Source of the DNA: Burkholderiales bacterium LSUCC0115 | GTDB taxonomy: Bacteria > Pseudomonadota > Gammaproteobacteria > Burkholderiales > Burkholderiaceae_A | Direction: 5' to 3' | Assembly (NCBI GenBank): GCA_009646425.1 | Contig: WJBW01000003.1 | Location: forward strand, 124,001-188,000 | DNA: 64,000 nt | Part shown: piece after piece, positions 1 to 8,567 of the stretch | Position numbering within the stretch: the stretch's first letter is position 1 | Layout: each line of letters opens with the position of its first letter | Notes under the pieces: model-generated | Told to the model about the DNA's origin: nothing | The model's database searches: none | The model's input: only the letters and a program-made list of their open reading frames with translations | Translations under genes and position numbers: made by a program

Positions 1-1145
1 GTTGCGGCTGCCTGTGCAGCCTCGCCCATTGGCGCTCTGGCGGCTGCCCCCAGTCGTTTGGCCAGCGAATGGACAGCGGTTGATGAGACCAACCCCAGAG
101 TGATGGCCAGAGTGACCATCTGCTCGAGGGGCTCTGGCTTTCGAAAGAGATCGTAACGAGCAAGCCATTGGACGCCACGTTTGGCCAGGTCCTCGATGAG
201 CGGGTCCTGGTCTGTTGGCGTCATGACCGAGAGCGCCGTCTCATATTGACTCGATAGTGCAGCCAGGGTTTGCGGGCCTTGGCTCGCAAAAAAAGCCTGC
301 CAATGCTGAACGGATTTTGGCAGGGCTTTGGCCAGCTGGCCGCCGCCGCTTGAGAAAAGCCAGCCAGCCAAAACATGACCATCGGTTCGCGCACTGGCCA
401 TTGCATCGAGTGTGAGCCATCGATCAGAAGCCAGCGGTGGTTCACCAACGATTCGCTCCCAGGCACCGGTCTCCACCAGAAAAGCCACCATGGCAGAGGG
501 CTTCTGAGCCTGCAGACCCTTGAGCAATTCCTGCCAGACCCGCTCGGCTACCAGGCTGTCCGCCTCTCCTTTTGAGACGATGGTCTCGCATAGCTGTCGG
601 GTCTCCGGGGCCACTTCGAAATCAGGCCACCGGGACAGGAAACGGGCCAGACGAATCAGTCGGACCGGGTCTTCCTCGAAGGCCGGGCTGACGTGCCGCA
701 GTGTTCTGTCTCGCAGATCTCTGAGTCCACCGTAGGGGTCGTGCAACTGGCCTTGTTCATCGACGGCCAAGGCGTTGATCGTCAGATCACGCCGGGCCAG
801 GTCGTCCTCGAGCGTCACCGATTCGTCGGCCTGAAAGACAAACCCCTGATAGCCCCGACCGGTTTTGCGCTCGGTTCGGGCCAGTGCGTATTCGGCATGG
901 TGGACGGGGTGCAGAAACACTGGAAAGTCTTTGCCGACTGGCACAAAACCAGCGGTCAGCAGATGCTCCGGTCGGCAACCCACCACCAGGTAGTCCCGGT
1001 CTGCACTGGACTCACCCAGCAAGGCGTCTCTAACCGCTCCGCCGACACAGAAGAGTCGCGCACTGCTCGGCAACTTCGCCATGCGAGGGTCGGATCGATC
1101 CGGGGCCAGCGCCTGAAGCGCAGGCGAGAGCGGATCAAGCACCAT
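1..1145 (-). CDS. cca: CCA-adding tRNA nucleotidyltransferase (3' end outside window)
   Basis: Adds or repairs the CCA end of tRNAs. The reading frame is open from the ATG at 1145 to the window edge (381 codons, no stop), so the C-terminus is missing only because the window ends. The class II nucleotidyltransferase core is clear: GGAVRD at residues 35-40 and the DRD metal-binding pair at 49-51, followed by the neck region (RDLTINA, DPVRLIRLARF). An internal ATG at 1082 would give an N-terminus closer to the family norm. After the body (LVAERVWQELLKGL), where beta/gammaproteobacterial homologues carry an HD phosphohydrolase domain, I see no His/His-Asp signature; the region is short and poorly conserved. 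It follows the epimerase gene on the same strand after 10 bp. Identity is solid; the HD loss is inference. Confidence 0.85.
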   Translation of the reverse strand, partial: MVLDPLSPALQALAPDRSDPRMAKLPSSARLFCVGGAVRDALLGESSADRDYLVVGCRPEHLLTAGFVPVGKDFPVFLHPVHHAEYALARTERKTGRGYQGFVFQADESVTLEDDLARRDLTINALAVDEQGQLHDPYGGLRDLRDRTLRHVSPAFEEDPVRLIRLARFLSRWPDFEVAPETRQLCETIVSKGEADSLVAERVWQELLKGLQAQKPSAMVAFLVETGAWERIVGEPPLASDRWLTLDAMASARTDGHVLAGWLFSSGGGQLAKALPKSVQHWQAFFASQGPQTLAALSSQYETALSVMTPTDQDPLIEDLAKRGVQWLARYDLFRKPEPLEQMVTLAITLGLVSSTAVHSLAKRLGAAARAPMGEAAQAAA

Positions 1146-1155
1146 CTGTCTTGGC

Positions 1156-2157
1156 CTATCGATCAACCTGCTGGCGCGCGACATGATGGCTGCGTCGATG
1201 CAGCAGCCGATTGGCGTGTACCTGGCCCAAGAAATGGGGCGCCACTGCGTGAAGACCAACGGGATGAGAGATCCCGAGCAGGGGATCCATCGGCCCGCTG
1301 GCCACATTGGGCTGGCTGGCGGAGGCCAGGTTGTCTCGGCTCAGCAGAGGTCTGCCAGGCATCCTCTCCATGATCACGGCCTGAAGCCAAGCCAGACTGT
1401 CTGGCAGCGCCAGAATGGGCCGACGACAATTGGCATAGTGCCCTGCCCAGTAGGCGATCTCATACAGGCTTAATACATCTGGTCCAGCACATTCATAGAT
1501 TTTTCCGGCCGTTTCGGGTCGATCAATGCAGCTGGTTACGGCCGTGATCAGATCGCCAATGTAGATGGGCTGAAAGCGAGCGTGTGGCGTGACCAGGGGC
1601 AAAACGGGCAGAACAGACTGCATGCTTGCGAAGAGATTCAGAAACGCGTCTCCCGGTCCAAACACCACCGAGGGTCGAAGAATCGTGAGGTCAAGGTGAC
1701 CCGCTCGGCGCAAGGCCAGCTCACCCGCAGCCTTGGAGCGCAGGTACATGGATGGCGCTGTCTCCGAGGCCCCCAAGGCACTGACATGAATCAGCCGGGT
1801 CATGCCACCACGTTGCATCACGCGTGCAATTCGAGCTGGCAGCTTGACGTGAGCCTCATCAAAATCAGGACCCCAGGGCTTGCCAGCTCTGGACTGCAGG
1901 ATGCCCACCAGGTTGATCACAACCTGACTGTCTTGAAGTGCATCTGCGATCTCACCCTCTTGGCTCAAAGGGCTTTGGATGATCTCGATACCAGGCAGGA
2001 CTCGCAAGGGATTTGTTTTGGCTGGGCCGCGTGACACCACACGAATGCCCTTGCCGCTGCCTTGTCGCAGTTTGACCAGGCGGGCGGCGAGGGCCTGCCC
2101 AATAAAGCCAGAGCCACCGATAATGATGATGAGGGTGTTGGGATCGTTTGTCAGCAT
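1156..2157 (-). CDS. NAD(P)-binding epimerase-like protein, NDUFA9 (complex I accessory) family
   Basis: Atypical short-chain dehydrogenase/epimerase of 333 residues. A Rossmann nucleotide motif GGSGFIG sits at residues 14-20 and a YxxxK pair (YLRSK) lies near residue 140, as in extended SDRs. The C-terminal half resembles bacterial NDUFA9-like proteins (PNVASG ... LHAVAPHFLG). The substrate is unknown; homologues are usually annotated as NAD-dependent epimerase/dehydratase. It lies between slt (18 bp upstream) and cca (10 bp downstream) on one strand, the order seen in many Burkholderiales, so the three are probably co-transcribed. The ATG at 2157 gives a short N-terminus directly before the Rossmann strand. 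Confidence 0.8.
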   Translation of the reverse strand: MLTNDPNTLIIIIGGSGFIGQALAARLVKLRQGSGKGIRVVSRGPAKTNPLRVLPGIEIIQSPLSQEGEIADALQDSQVVINLVGILQSRAGKPWGPDFDEAHVKLPARIARVMQRGGMTRLIHVSALGASETAPSMYLRSKAAGELALRRAGHLDLTILRPSVVFGPGDAFLNLFASMQSVLPVLPLVTPHARFQPIYIGDLITAVTSCIDRPETAGKIYECAGPDVLSLYEIAYWAGHYANCRRPILALPDSLAWLQAVIMERMPGRPLLSRDNLASASQPNVASGPMDPLLGISHPVGLHAVAPHFLGQVHANRLLHRRSHHVARQQVDR

Positions 2158-2175
2158 GATGCGTTGAGTTGGTGT

Positions 2176-4113
2176 TTATGGCGTGATGGTACCCAGCAGA
2201 TCGACCAGCCGCTCTGGTGCCTGTTGCAGAGAGACCTTGATGAGCCCTCGGTCCATGAGTCGTTGATAGACCGCCGTGTTGGCCGTCACTGCCTTGACGT
2301 AATCGCGTGTCTCGGTGAATGGAATCGACTCGGCAAAAGCAGCCCCCTCGATTGCACCACCAAGGCTGGCTCGCCAGAGTTTGCTGCGAGAGGGTCCGGC
2401 GTTGTAGGCCGCTGTGGCCAGGACGATGGAACCACCAAATTGATCTCGCAACTGGGCCATGTAATGCGTCCCCAGGCGAATGTTGGAGGCCGGATCCGAC
2501 AACTCGCCCAGCTTGAAGCGGCGGTCGCCGGTCTCTTTGGCGAGCATCTTGGCCGTGTTCGGCATGATCTGCATCAGACCAGTGGCGCCCACCGGGGACT
2601 TGATGTCAGTGATGAACCGAGACTCTTGGCGAATCAGTCCAATGACCCAAGGCCCAGACACCCCTTTTTGTTGACTGCTTTGCACGATCTCTTGGACAAA
2701 GAGATTGGGATAACGCAATTCAAGGGCGTGGAGCTGCTTGGTGCGAATGGCTGCTGCGATGGCGCGGTCGGGCACATTGGCTTTGTAGGCAATCTGAGCC
2801 AGCGCGATCAGCTCTGGGTCCCGAAGCGTGAGCATCAAATGGTTCCACTCAATGACTGCCTCTGCGCGAAGACCCGCCTTGGCCAGGCTCAGGGCACGAC
2901 GGGTGCTCGGATGATGGGACAGCCCCTGATGGGCTGCCCTCACAGCCTCTGTCTTGGGGCCCTCTAGATAGGGCTCGAGCCAATCACGGCCCAAAGCCTC
3001 TGCTGCCAGCAGACTGTAAAAACCAAGCCCTGGCTCCACCTGCCGCAAGAGATCCTTTGCGGTATCGGGGTGGCCCAACACTTCAAGAGACCTGGCACGC
3101 CAAAACAGCCAGACGTCCTTTTGACGGACGTTGTCGGGCATGTGGTCGGTTGCCGCCAGAACCGCCTGCCAGTTCCCCTGCCGCAGCGCCTGTCGGGCGA
3201 TCAGCTCCTGAATGGTGGCTGGCTGCTGAGCGACGGAAGACAGGCCTGATTGGGTGATGGTCCAGGCCTTGGGGTGCGAGCGCACCCAGAGCCAGGCACC
3301 CATGCTGAGCTGAGCAAAGCCGCGCTGGTCAGCCGACCATTGACCAGAAAGTTTTTGAAACTTGTCGAGAGCCTGGGTCGGTCGAATGCGAGTGGCCGAG
3401 AGCAGCTTGAGCAGTCCGTCTTCGTGCGAGGGGGGTGTTACCCCGACTGTTTTGGCGGTCTGCCAGAGGCGCTCTGCGTGGCCAAGTTCACCGGCCAGCG
3501 CAGCCCAACGTGCCCTTTTGGCAATCTCGGCCCGATCCATGAGTCGGGCCTCGATCAGGCTTTGTGCCAGGCTAATACAGGTCTTGCTGGACTCTTGGCC
3601 GACCACCAGCGCTGCATGGGCAGCAATGGGCTGACTGGCCAATCGGGCTCGGGCACAGGCAATGGCAGGATGGTCCACGCTCCCGGGCAGGCTGCGGATG
3701 ATGGCGGCTGACTGCGCCCACGGGCCCTGCTCCAGACTGGCAATGGCCCAGTCCTTCAGGATGGCCTGAGCCAGAACATGGCCGTTGTATTTGGCCTGAA
3801 AGGCCTCGATGTCTGCCATCACCTTCTTGTCGAAGGGCTTTTGCTGAGCGCTCAGTTTGACCAGCCAATAGTCGGCCCAGACGGACAAGGGGTCTTTGGA
3901 GAGACGGCCAGCAGCCTGTTTCAGGCCTCGGCTGTCTTTGGCGTCAAAAGCCTTTTTGGCGGCGACGATGGCGACCTGCTCGGACGGTCGGGGTTGGGGC
4001 TTTGCCTGAGCCCCAAAACTTAGACAAGTCAGCACAATCAGAGCTGTGATGGAGTTCAACAGAACCTTGCCCCCGGCTTGCGAACCGGGGATTGAGAATA
4101 AGGGTCGAATCAT
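2176..4113 (-). CDS. slt: Soluble lytic murein transglycosylase (Slt family)
   Basis: Periplasmic enzyme that cleaves the MurNAc-GlcNAc bond of peptidoglycan and forms 1,6-anhydroMurNAc. A signal peptide is visible (hydrophobic ITALIVLTCLSFG followed by AQA). A long alpha-helical superhelical domain follows, then the C-terminal SLT domain with the catalytic Glu in IRQESRF (about residue 497), the GLMQIMP motif and ATAAYNAGP. I chose the ATG at 4113 (645 aa) because a GTAGGG sequence lies 11 nt upstream; ATG 4122 is also possible. An ATG at 4182 would run past the start of the divergent fthC gene and is unlikely. Confidence 0.9.
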   Translation of the reverse strand: MIRPLFSIPGSQAGGKVLLNSITALIVLTCLSFGAQAKPQPRPSEQVAIVAAKKAFDAKDSRGLKQAAGRLSKDPLSVWADYWLVKLSAQQKPFDKKVMADIEAFQAKYNGHVLAQAILKDWAIASLEQGPWAQSAAIIRSLPGSVDHPAIACARARLASQPIAAHAALVVGQESSKTCISLAQSLIEARLMDRAEIAKRARWAALAGELGHAERLWQTAKTVGVTPPSHEDGLLKLLSATRIRPTQALDKFQKLSGQWSADQRGFAQLSMGAWLWVRSHPKAWTITQSGLSSVAQQPATIQELIARQALRQGNWQAVLAATDHMPDNVRQKDVWLFWRARSLEVLGHPDTAKDLLRQVEPGLGFYSLLAAEALGRDWLEPYLEGPKTEAVRAAHQGLSHHPSTRRALSLAKAGLRAEAVIEWNHLMLTLRDPELIALAQIAYKANVPDRAIAAAIRTKQLHALELRYPNLFVQEIVQSSQQKGVSGPWVIGLIRQESRFITDIKSPVGATGLMQIMPNTAKMLAKETGDRRFKLGELSDPASNIRLGTHYMAQLRDQFGGSIVLATAAYNAGPSRSKLWRASLGGAIEGAAFAESIPFTETRDYVKAVTANTAVYQRLMDRGLIKVSLQQAPERLVDLLGTITP

Positions 4114-4151
4114 GGGCAACATGACCCTACGATATAACGGAGAGACAACAA

Positions 4152-4769
4152 ATGAGTAATGAGCCTCTGATGGCTGAACCACCTCCAGATTCTCCGGACA
4201 AATCGCTCTGGCGCAAATGGCTTTTGCGCAGCCGTCTCTCGCTGCTGCCCGAGGAGCGTCAAAAGTTTGAAAAGCAGATGGCCGATGCCCTGTCTGCCCG
4301 GGCTGTGACCGAGGGCTGGCAAAGGGTCTTGGTCTTTCTGCCTTGGAAGGGAGAGCCCGACCTGGTCATGGTCTGGCGAGCTTGGCACAAGCGTGGCATC
4401 GCCCTGGGCCTGCCGGTTGTGCAGGCTCACGACGCACCCTTGCAGCTGACCGACTGGACACCCGGCAGCCCCATGCTCAAGGACCTCATGGGCCTGCCAG
4501 CCCCGTTTGTTGAAGACCTGTCGACCAGCAACGCGCAGTTCGACACCTGGGTGGTGCCCTGTGTCGGTGTTGATCAACTGGGCTATCGGCTCGGTGCCGG
4601 CAAGGGGTTCTACGACCGAACCATCGCCCACCGTGAGGCCAGGGGCCTGGCCAGGCCTCGTATCTACGGGGTCACGTTTAGCAGCAGCCTGATGCCCATG
4701 CCCATCGCCGAGCCGCATGACCTGCGGCTGGACGCCGTTCTGACGGAGCGCGGCTGGCGAGATTTCTAA
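4152..4769 (+). CDS. fthC: 5-formyltetrahydrofolate cyclo-ligase
   Basis: Converts 5-formyl-THF to 5,10-methenyl-THF with ATP, returning folate to the one-carbon pool. The protein has 205 residues, normal for the family (also called YgfA). The signature YRLGAGKGFYDR is at residues 145-156, and the basic N-terminus (KSLWRKWLLRSRLSLL) matches the ATP-binding start of the family. A GGAGAG ribosome site lies 7 nt before the ATG. It is divergent from slt and convergent with metF. Its product feeds the MTHFR reaction encoded next door. The 38-bp upstream spacer is too short to hold a 6S RNA gene, which accompanies ygfA in enterics. Confidence 0.93.
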   Translation: MSNEPLMAEPPPDSPDKSLWRKWLLRSRLSLLPEERQKFEKQMADALSARAVTEGWQRVLVFLPWKGEPDLVMVWRAWHKRGIALGLPVVQAHDAPLQLTDWTPGSPMLKDLMGLPAPFVEDLSTSNAQFDTWVVPCVGVDQLGYRLGAGKGFYDRTIAHREARGLARPRIYGVTFSSSLMPMPIAEPHDLRLDAVLTERGWRDF

Positions 4770-4790
4770 ACCAAGACCAAGGCCGGGCGC

Positions 4791-5627
4791 TTAGCCCGGC
4801 TGGCCCTTCAAGCCCAGGGCATCGACGATGGCCAATGTGGGCTCTGCGCGGTTCATGGTGTAGAAGTGCAACCCGGGTACGCCCGCTGTGACCAGCTGGT
4901 CAACCAGGTCTGTGATCACCTCCTGACCAAAGGCGCGGATCGAGGCCACGTCATCGCCAAACCCAGCGAGCCTCTGCCGAATCCAACGGGGGATGTCGGC
5001 ACCGCAGGCATCTGAAAAGCGAGCCAGCTGGCTGTAGTTGGTGATCGGCATGATGCCTGGGGTGATCGGGATGTCGATTCCTTGCTGGTAGGCCTCATCG
5101 ACAAACCGAAAATAAGCATCACTGTTGAAGAAGTACTGGGTGATGGCACCGTTGGCGCCGGCCTTGACCTTGTTGACGAAGTGACGCAGGTCATCCTGGG
5201 CCGTTTTGGCTTGAGGGTGAATCTCCGGGTAGGCAGCGACTTCGATCTCGAAGGCCTGACCAAAAGACTGGCGAATAAAGCAAACCAAGTCCTCGGCATG
5301 GGCGAAGGCACCGCCCTGCCCATACCCACTGGGCAGGTCACCGCGCAGAGCGACCAGCCTGGAAATGCCCTTGCTCTGATAGTCCGTCAGCAGGCTGGTC
5401 ATCTCCTCGGTGCTCGCACCAATACAGGAGACGTGCGGTGCCACTTTTTGGAAGATGCCCTGCATCTGGGTGACCGTCGACAGGGTCCCCTCTCGGGTGG
5501 ACCCGCCGGCGCCATAAGTCACCGAGACATATTGGGGGTGAAGTCGCGCAAGCGTCCTGGCGGTGTCGGCCAGAGACGCCTGGGCGCTTTCCGTTTTGGG
5601 CGGAAAGAACTCCAGGCTAATCTGCAT
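4791..5627 (-). CDS. metF: 5,10-methylenetetrahydrofolate reductase
   Basis: FAD enzyme that reduces 5,10-methylene-THF to 5-methyl-THF for methionine synthesis. The 278-residue single-domain bacterial form begins with EFFPPKT, the TIM-barrel start containing the catalytic Glu. The FAD-binding segments ALRGDLP and AAYPEIHP, and the later TQYFFNSDAYFRF, are intact. It starts 8 bp after the ahcY stop on the same strand, so it should sit on the same transcript and share control by the SAH riboswitch ahead of ahcY. A GC-rich inverted repeat overlaps its stop codon, between the convergent metF and fthC ends. Confidence 0.95.
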   Translation of the reverse strand: MQISLEFFPPKTESAQASLADTARTLARLHPQYVSVTYGAGGSTREGTLSTVTQMQGIFQKVAPHVSCIGASTEEMTSLLTDYQSKGISRLVALRGDLPSGYGQGGAFAHAEDLVCFIRQSFGQAFEIEVAAYPEIHPQAKTAQDDLRHFVNKVKAGANGAITQYFFNSDAYFRFVDEAYQQGIDIPITPGIMPITNYSQLARFSDACGADIPRWIRQRLAGFGDDVASIRAFGQEVITDLVDQLVTAGVPGLHFYTMNRAEPTLAIVDALGLKGQPG

Positions 5628-5635
5628 AAGAACCC

Positions 5636-7057
5636 TTAGTAGCGGTAAGTCTCTGGCTTGTAGGGACCTTCGACGGGCACGCCGATGTATCGGGCCTGAT
5701 CACCGCTGAGCTCGGTCAGCATGGCACCGATCTTCGTCAGGTGCAGTCGTGCCACCTTCTCGTCGAGGTGTTTGGGCAGCACGTAAACCTTGCCCTTCTC
5801 GTAGTAGTCGCTGTGGCAGAACAGCTCGATCTGGGCGATGGTCTGGTTGGCGAACGAGGAGCTCATAACAAAGCTCGGGTGACCGGTGCCGCAGCCCAGG
5901 TTCACCAGGCGCCCCTGGGCCAGCAAGATGATGCGCTTGCCGTCGGGGAAGATCACATGATCCACCTGGGGCTTGATCTCTTCCCATTTGCACTTGGCCA
6001 AAGAGGCCACGTCGATCTCGTTGTCGAAGTGTCCGATGTTGCAGACGATGGCCTGGTCCCTCATGGCAGCCATGTGGGCATAGGTGATGACGTCTTTGTT
6101 ACCAGTGGCCGTTACAAAGATGTCGGCCTTGTCGGCCGCGTACTCCATGGTGACCACTTTGTAGCCCTCCATGGCGGCCTGAAGGGCGCAGATGGGGTCC
6201 ACTTCGGTGACCCAGACCTGAGCAGACAGCGCGCGAAGCGCCTGAGCTGAGCCTTTGCCCACGTCGCCATAACCGGCGACCACAGCGATCTTGCCGGCGA
6301 TCATGACGTCGGTGGCACGCTTGATGCCATCGACCAGTGACTCACGGCAGCCATAGAGGTTGTCGAACTTGCTCTTGGTCACCGAGTCGTTCACATTGAT
6401 CGCACGGAAGGCGAGCGTGCCCTTGGCGCTCATCTCCTTTAGGCGATGGACACCGGTGGTGGTCTCTTCGGTCACACCGATCACGGCGTCGAGGTGACGC
6501 TGATAGAAACCAGGATCTTTGGCGAGCTGCTTTTTGATGGCAGCAAACAGGCAGGTCTCTTCTTCACTCTTGGGGGTACCCAACACGCCGATATCTCGAG
6601 CGGCCTCAGCTCCGAGGTGCAGCAGCAGGGTGGCATCGCCACCATCGTCCAGGATCATGTTGGTGGGCTGGCCATCCGTCCACTCAAAAATGCGGTGGGT
6701 GTAGTCCCAGTACTCCTCCAGGCTCTCCCCCTTCTTGGCGAAGACCGGCACGCCGGCCGCAGCGATGGCGGCAGCGGCATGGTCTTGGGTGGAGAAGATA
6801 TTGCAAGAGGCCCAACGAACCTGGGCACCCAGCGCCGTGAGGGTCTCGATGAGTACAGCCGTCTGGATGGTCATGTGCAGCGAGCCGGTAATGCGCGCGC
6901 CCTTGAGGGGCTGCTTGGCGGCGAACTCTTCACGAATGGCCATCAGGCCAGGCATTTCGGTCTCGGCAATGCGAATTTCTTTGCGACCCCAGTCGGCGAG
7001 CGACAGGTCGGCTACAACATAGTCTGGCTGGTTTGCGGGTTTGAGTACGGCACTCAT
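5636..7057 (-). CDS. ahcY: S-adenosyl-L-homocysteine hydrolase
   Basis: Hydrolyses SAH to adenosine and homocysteine, removing the inhibitor of methyltransferases. The 473-residue protein has [14 protein letters not shown] (substrate/NAD region), the [11 protein letters not shown]-binding loop, and the family C-terminus KPETYRY. Length fits the bacterial form. I chose the ATG at 7057 because AAAGGA lies at 7065-7070, 7 nt upstream, and the SAH riboswitch occupies 7083-7158; a longer frame to 7168 would run through the aptamer. metF follows after 8 bp. Expression should rise when SAH accumulates. Confidence 0.96.
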   Translation of the reverse strand: MSAVLKPANQPDYVVADLSLADWGRKEIRIAETEMPGLMAIREEFAAKQPLKGARITGSLHMTIQTAVLIETLTALGAQVRWASCNIFSTQDHAAAAIAAAGVPVFAKKGESLEEYWDYTHRIFEWTDGQPTNMILDDGGDATLLLHLGAEAARDIGVLGTPKSEEETCLFAAIKKQLAKDPGFYQRHLDAVIGVTEETTTGVHRLKEMSAKGTLAFRAINVNDSVTKSKFDNLYGCRESLVDGIKRATDVMIAGKIAVVAGYGDVGKGSAQALRALSAQVWVTEVDPICALQAAMEGYKVVTMEYAADKADIFVTATGNKDVITYAHMAAMRDQAIVCNIGHFDNEIDVASLAKCKWEEIKPQVDHVIFPDGKRIILLAQGRLVNLGCGTGHPSFVMSSSFANQTIAQIELFCHSDYYEKGKVYVLPKHLDEKVARLHLTKIGAMLTELSGDQARYIGVPVEGPYKPETYRY

Positions 7058-7082
7058 CTCGCGGTCCTTTCTGAATGGATTC

Positions 7083-7158
7083 GCGAGCGCCGTTGAAGAG
7101 CCCGGGGAACGGGCCACCCGAGCCTGGGAGGATGAGACCTCTCGCAACGCTCCTCGAG
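7083..7158 (-). promoter_or_regulatory. SAH riboswitch in the ahcY-metF leader
   Basis: The leader carries the conserved blocks of the S-adenosylhomocysteine riboswitch in order: CGAGGAGCGTTGC (7156-7144), CCAGGCTCGG (7127-7118) and AACGGCGCTCGC (7094-7083). Base pairing agrees with the known fold: GAGCG (7152-7148) pairs with CGCTC (7089-7085) as P1, and CGAG (7156-7153) pairs with CTCG (7122-7119) as the pseudoknot. The ahcY ribosome site is only about 13 nt downstream, which suggests control of translation. This class is known to switch ahcY on when SAH binds. Confidence 0.88.
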
Positions 7159-7252
7159 TGAGCCCCAATTCTCTCCCAGGCCAGACGCTTGGTCAAGGCT
7201 GAATGTCTGCAGAGGCCGGCGTCTGCCCCGGCCCCTTTTGCACTGCGGCTGG

Positions 7253-8416
7253 CTACAGGCAGCGGGCCTTGAGCGCCTCGGCCTTGTCGGTAGCTTCCCA
7301 GGTGAACTCTGGCTCTTCGCGCCCGAAGTGGCCATAGGCCGCCGTCTTTTTGTAGATGGGGCGCAGCAGATCCAGCATCTGGACGATGCCACGTGGACGC
7401 AGATCAAAGACTTCACGCACAGCGGCCGCAATCTTCTCGTCAGCGACCACCCCGGTGCCCTCGGTGGTGACCCAGACCGAGGTGGGCTCTGCCACGCCGA
7501 TGGCGTAGCTCACCTGCACCAGGGCCTTTTTGGCCAGCCCAGCGGCGACGATGTTCTTGGCCACATAACGGCCTGCGTAGGCCGCGGAGCGGTCCACCTT
7601 GGAGGGATCCTTGCCCGAAAAGGCGCCGCCGCCGTGAGGCGCCGCGCCACCGTAGGTATCGACCACAATCTTGCGACCGGTCAGGCCGCAATCGCCCTGT
7701 GGGCCGCCAATGACAAAGCGGCCGGTGGGATTGACCAGATATTTGATGTCGCCCTTGATCAGCTCTTTGGGCAGGATGGGTTTGATGATCTCCTCGATCA
7801 CGGCCTCGCGGAGCTGCTCCAGCGAGACATCGGGTGCATGCTGCGTTGAGAGCACCACCGTGTCGATGCTGTCGGGCCGACCATCGACGTAACGCAGGGT
7901 GACCTGGGATTTGGCATCGGGACGCAGCCATGAGAGACGGCCATCTCGACGGACCATGGACTGACGCTCGACCAGTCGGTGTGACAGGTGGATGGCGGCT
8001 GGCATCAGCACCGGGGTCTCGTCGCAGGCATAGCCAAACATCAGGCCCTGGTCACCAGCACCCTGATCCAGACCATCGTCGTAGGCTTTGTTTACGCCCT
8101 GGGCAATGTCTGGACTCTGCTTGTCATAGGCCACCAGAACCGCACAGCCTTTGTAGTCGATGCCGAATTCGGTGTTGTCGTAGCCAATGCCCTTGATGGT
8201 CTCGCGGGCCACCTGGATGTAGTCCACGTTGGCCCTTGTGGTGATCTCGCCGGCCAGCACGACCAGGCCGGTGTTGCACAGGGTCTCGGCGGCGACGCGG
8301 GAGGTGGGATCCTGGGCGATGATGGCATCCAGGATGGCATCAGAGATCTGATCTGAGACTTTGTCGGGGTGACCTTCGGAAACCGATTCCGAGGTAAAGA
8401 AGTAGTCTTGAGCCAT
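7253..8416 (-). CDS. metK: S-adenosylmethionine synthetase
   Basis: Makes S-adenosylmethionine from methionine and ATP. The 387-residue protein has the N-terminal [18 protein letters not shown], the [16 protein letters not shown] hexapeptide region and [19 protein letters not shown], the P-loop-like motif near two thirds of its length. The ATG at 8416 has a good site, AAAGGA at 8424-8429 with 7-nt spacing; a TTG two codons upstream is less likely. The 151-bp spacer to the divergent lpxL holds a SAM-II-like aptamer and an alternative-pairing region that could hide this ribosome site. Confidence 0.96.
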   Translation of the reverse strand: MAQDYFFTSESVSEGHPDKVSDQISDAILDAIIAQDPTSRVAAETLCNTGLVVLAGEITTRANVDYIQVARETIKGIGYDNTEFGIDYKGCAVLVAYDKQSPDIAQGVNKAYDDGLDQGAGDQGLMFGYACDETPVLMPAAIHLSHRLVERQSMVRRDGRLSWLRPDAKSQVTLRYVDGRPDSIDTVVLSTQHAPDVSLEQLREAVIEEIIKPILPKELIKGDIKYLVNPTGRFVIGGPQGDCGLTGRKIVVDTYGGAAPHGGGAFSGKDPSKVDRSAAYAGRYVAKNIVAAGLAKKALVQVSYAIGVAEPTSVWVTTEGTGVVADEKIAAAVREVFDLRPRGIVQMLDLLRPIYKKTAAYGHFGREEPEFTWEATDKAEALKARCL

Positions 8417-8423
8417 TCGCAAT

Positions 8424-8463
8424 TCCTTTGAAAGACAGACAGCCTGCGGTTGTCTCTAAAGGA
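8424..8463 (-). promoter_or_regulatory. Putative expression platform (SD-sequestering hairpin) of the metK leader
   Basis: UCCUUUAG (8463-8456) can pair perfectly either with CUAAAG of the aptamer (the P2 3' strand, 8499-8494) or with the metK ribosome site AAAGGA (8429-8424). The two pairings exclude each other. The segment between contains a supporting hairpin, AGACA paired with UGUCU. This predicts that SAM binding locks CUAAAG in the pseudoknot and frees UCCUUU to cover the ribosome site, turning metK off. The pairing is seen in the sequence; the mechanism is inference. Confidence 0.5.
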
Positions 8464-8489
8464 TGCGAGCAGGATTGGCCTGATGCGCA

Positions 8490-8548
8490 CGCGCTTTAGC
8501 GGTATTTAGAAGACAATCGCCCCGCAAGTTGTCGATTAAATCGGCGAT
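8490..8548 (-). promoter_or_regulatory. SAM-II-like riboswitch aptamer in the metK leader
   Basis: On the minus strand, a 6-bp P1 (AUCGCC at 8548-8543 with GGCGAU at 8521-8516) encloses a loop that starts with GAUUUAA (8542-8536) and ends with CUUGC (8528-8524). The 3' tail carries UAAA and then GCUAAAG (8500-8494). GAUUU after P1, CUUGC before the 3' side of P1, and a downstream GCUAAAG able to pair with CUUGC as the H-type pseudoknot are the hallmarks of the SAM-II class known mainly from alphaproteobacterial met genes. Two unpaired G residues before the P1 3' strand and a longer L3 depart from the usual form. Placement before metK supports the call. Confidence 0.62.
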
Positions 8549-8567
8549 AGGAATCACTATAGACCTT

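Noticed and set aside
4133-4138. TATAAC as a -10 element for fthC
   Set aside because: A start point about 7 nt downstream would leave no room for the ribosome site before the ATG at 4152.
4114-4151. Possible 6S RNA gene upstream of fthC (as in enterics)
   Set aside because: The spacer to slt is only 38 bp, too short for a 6S RNA of about 180 nt.
4782-4797. GC-rich inverted repeat at the metF/fthC convergent ends as an intrinsic terminator
   Set aside because: The stem GCCGGGC/GCCCGGC is good but no T run follows on either strand; it also forms part of the metF coding end.
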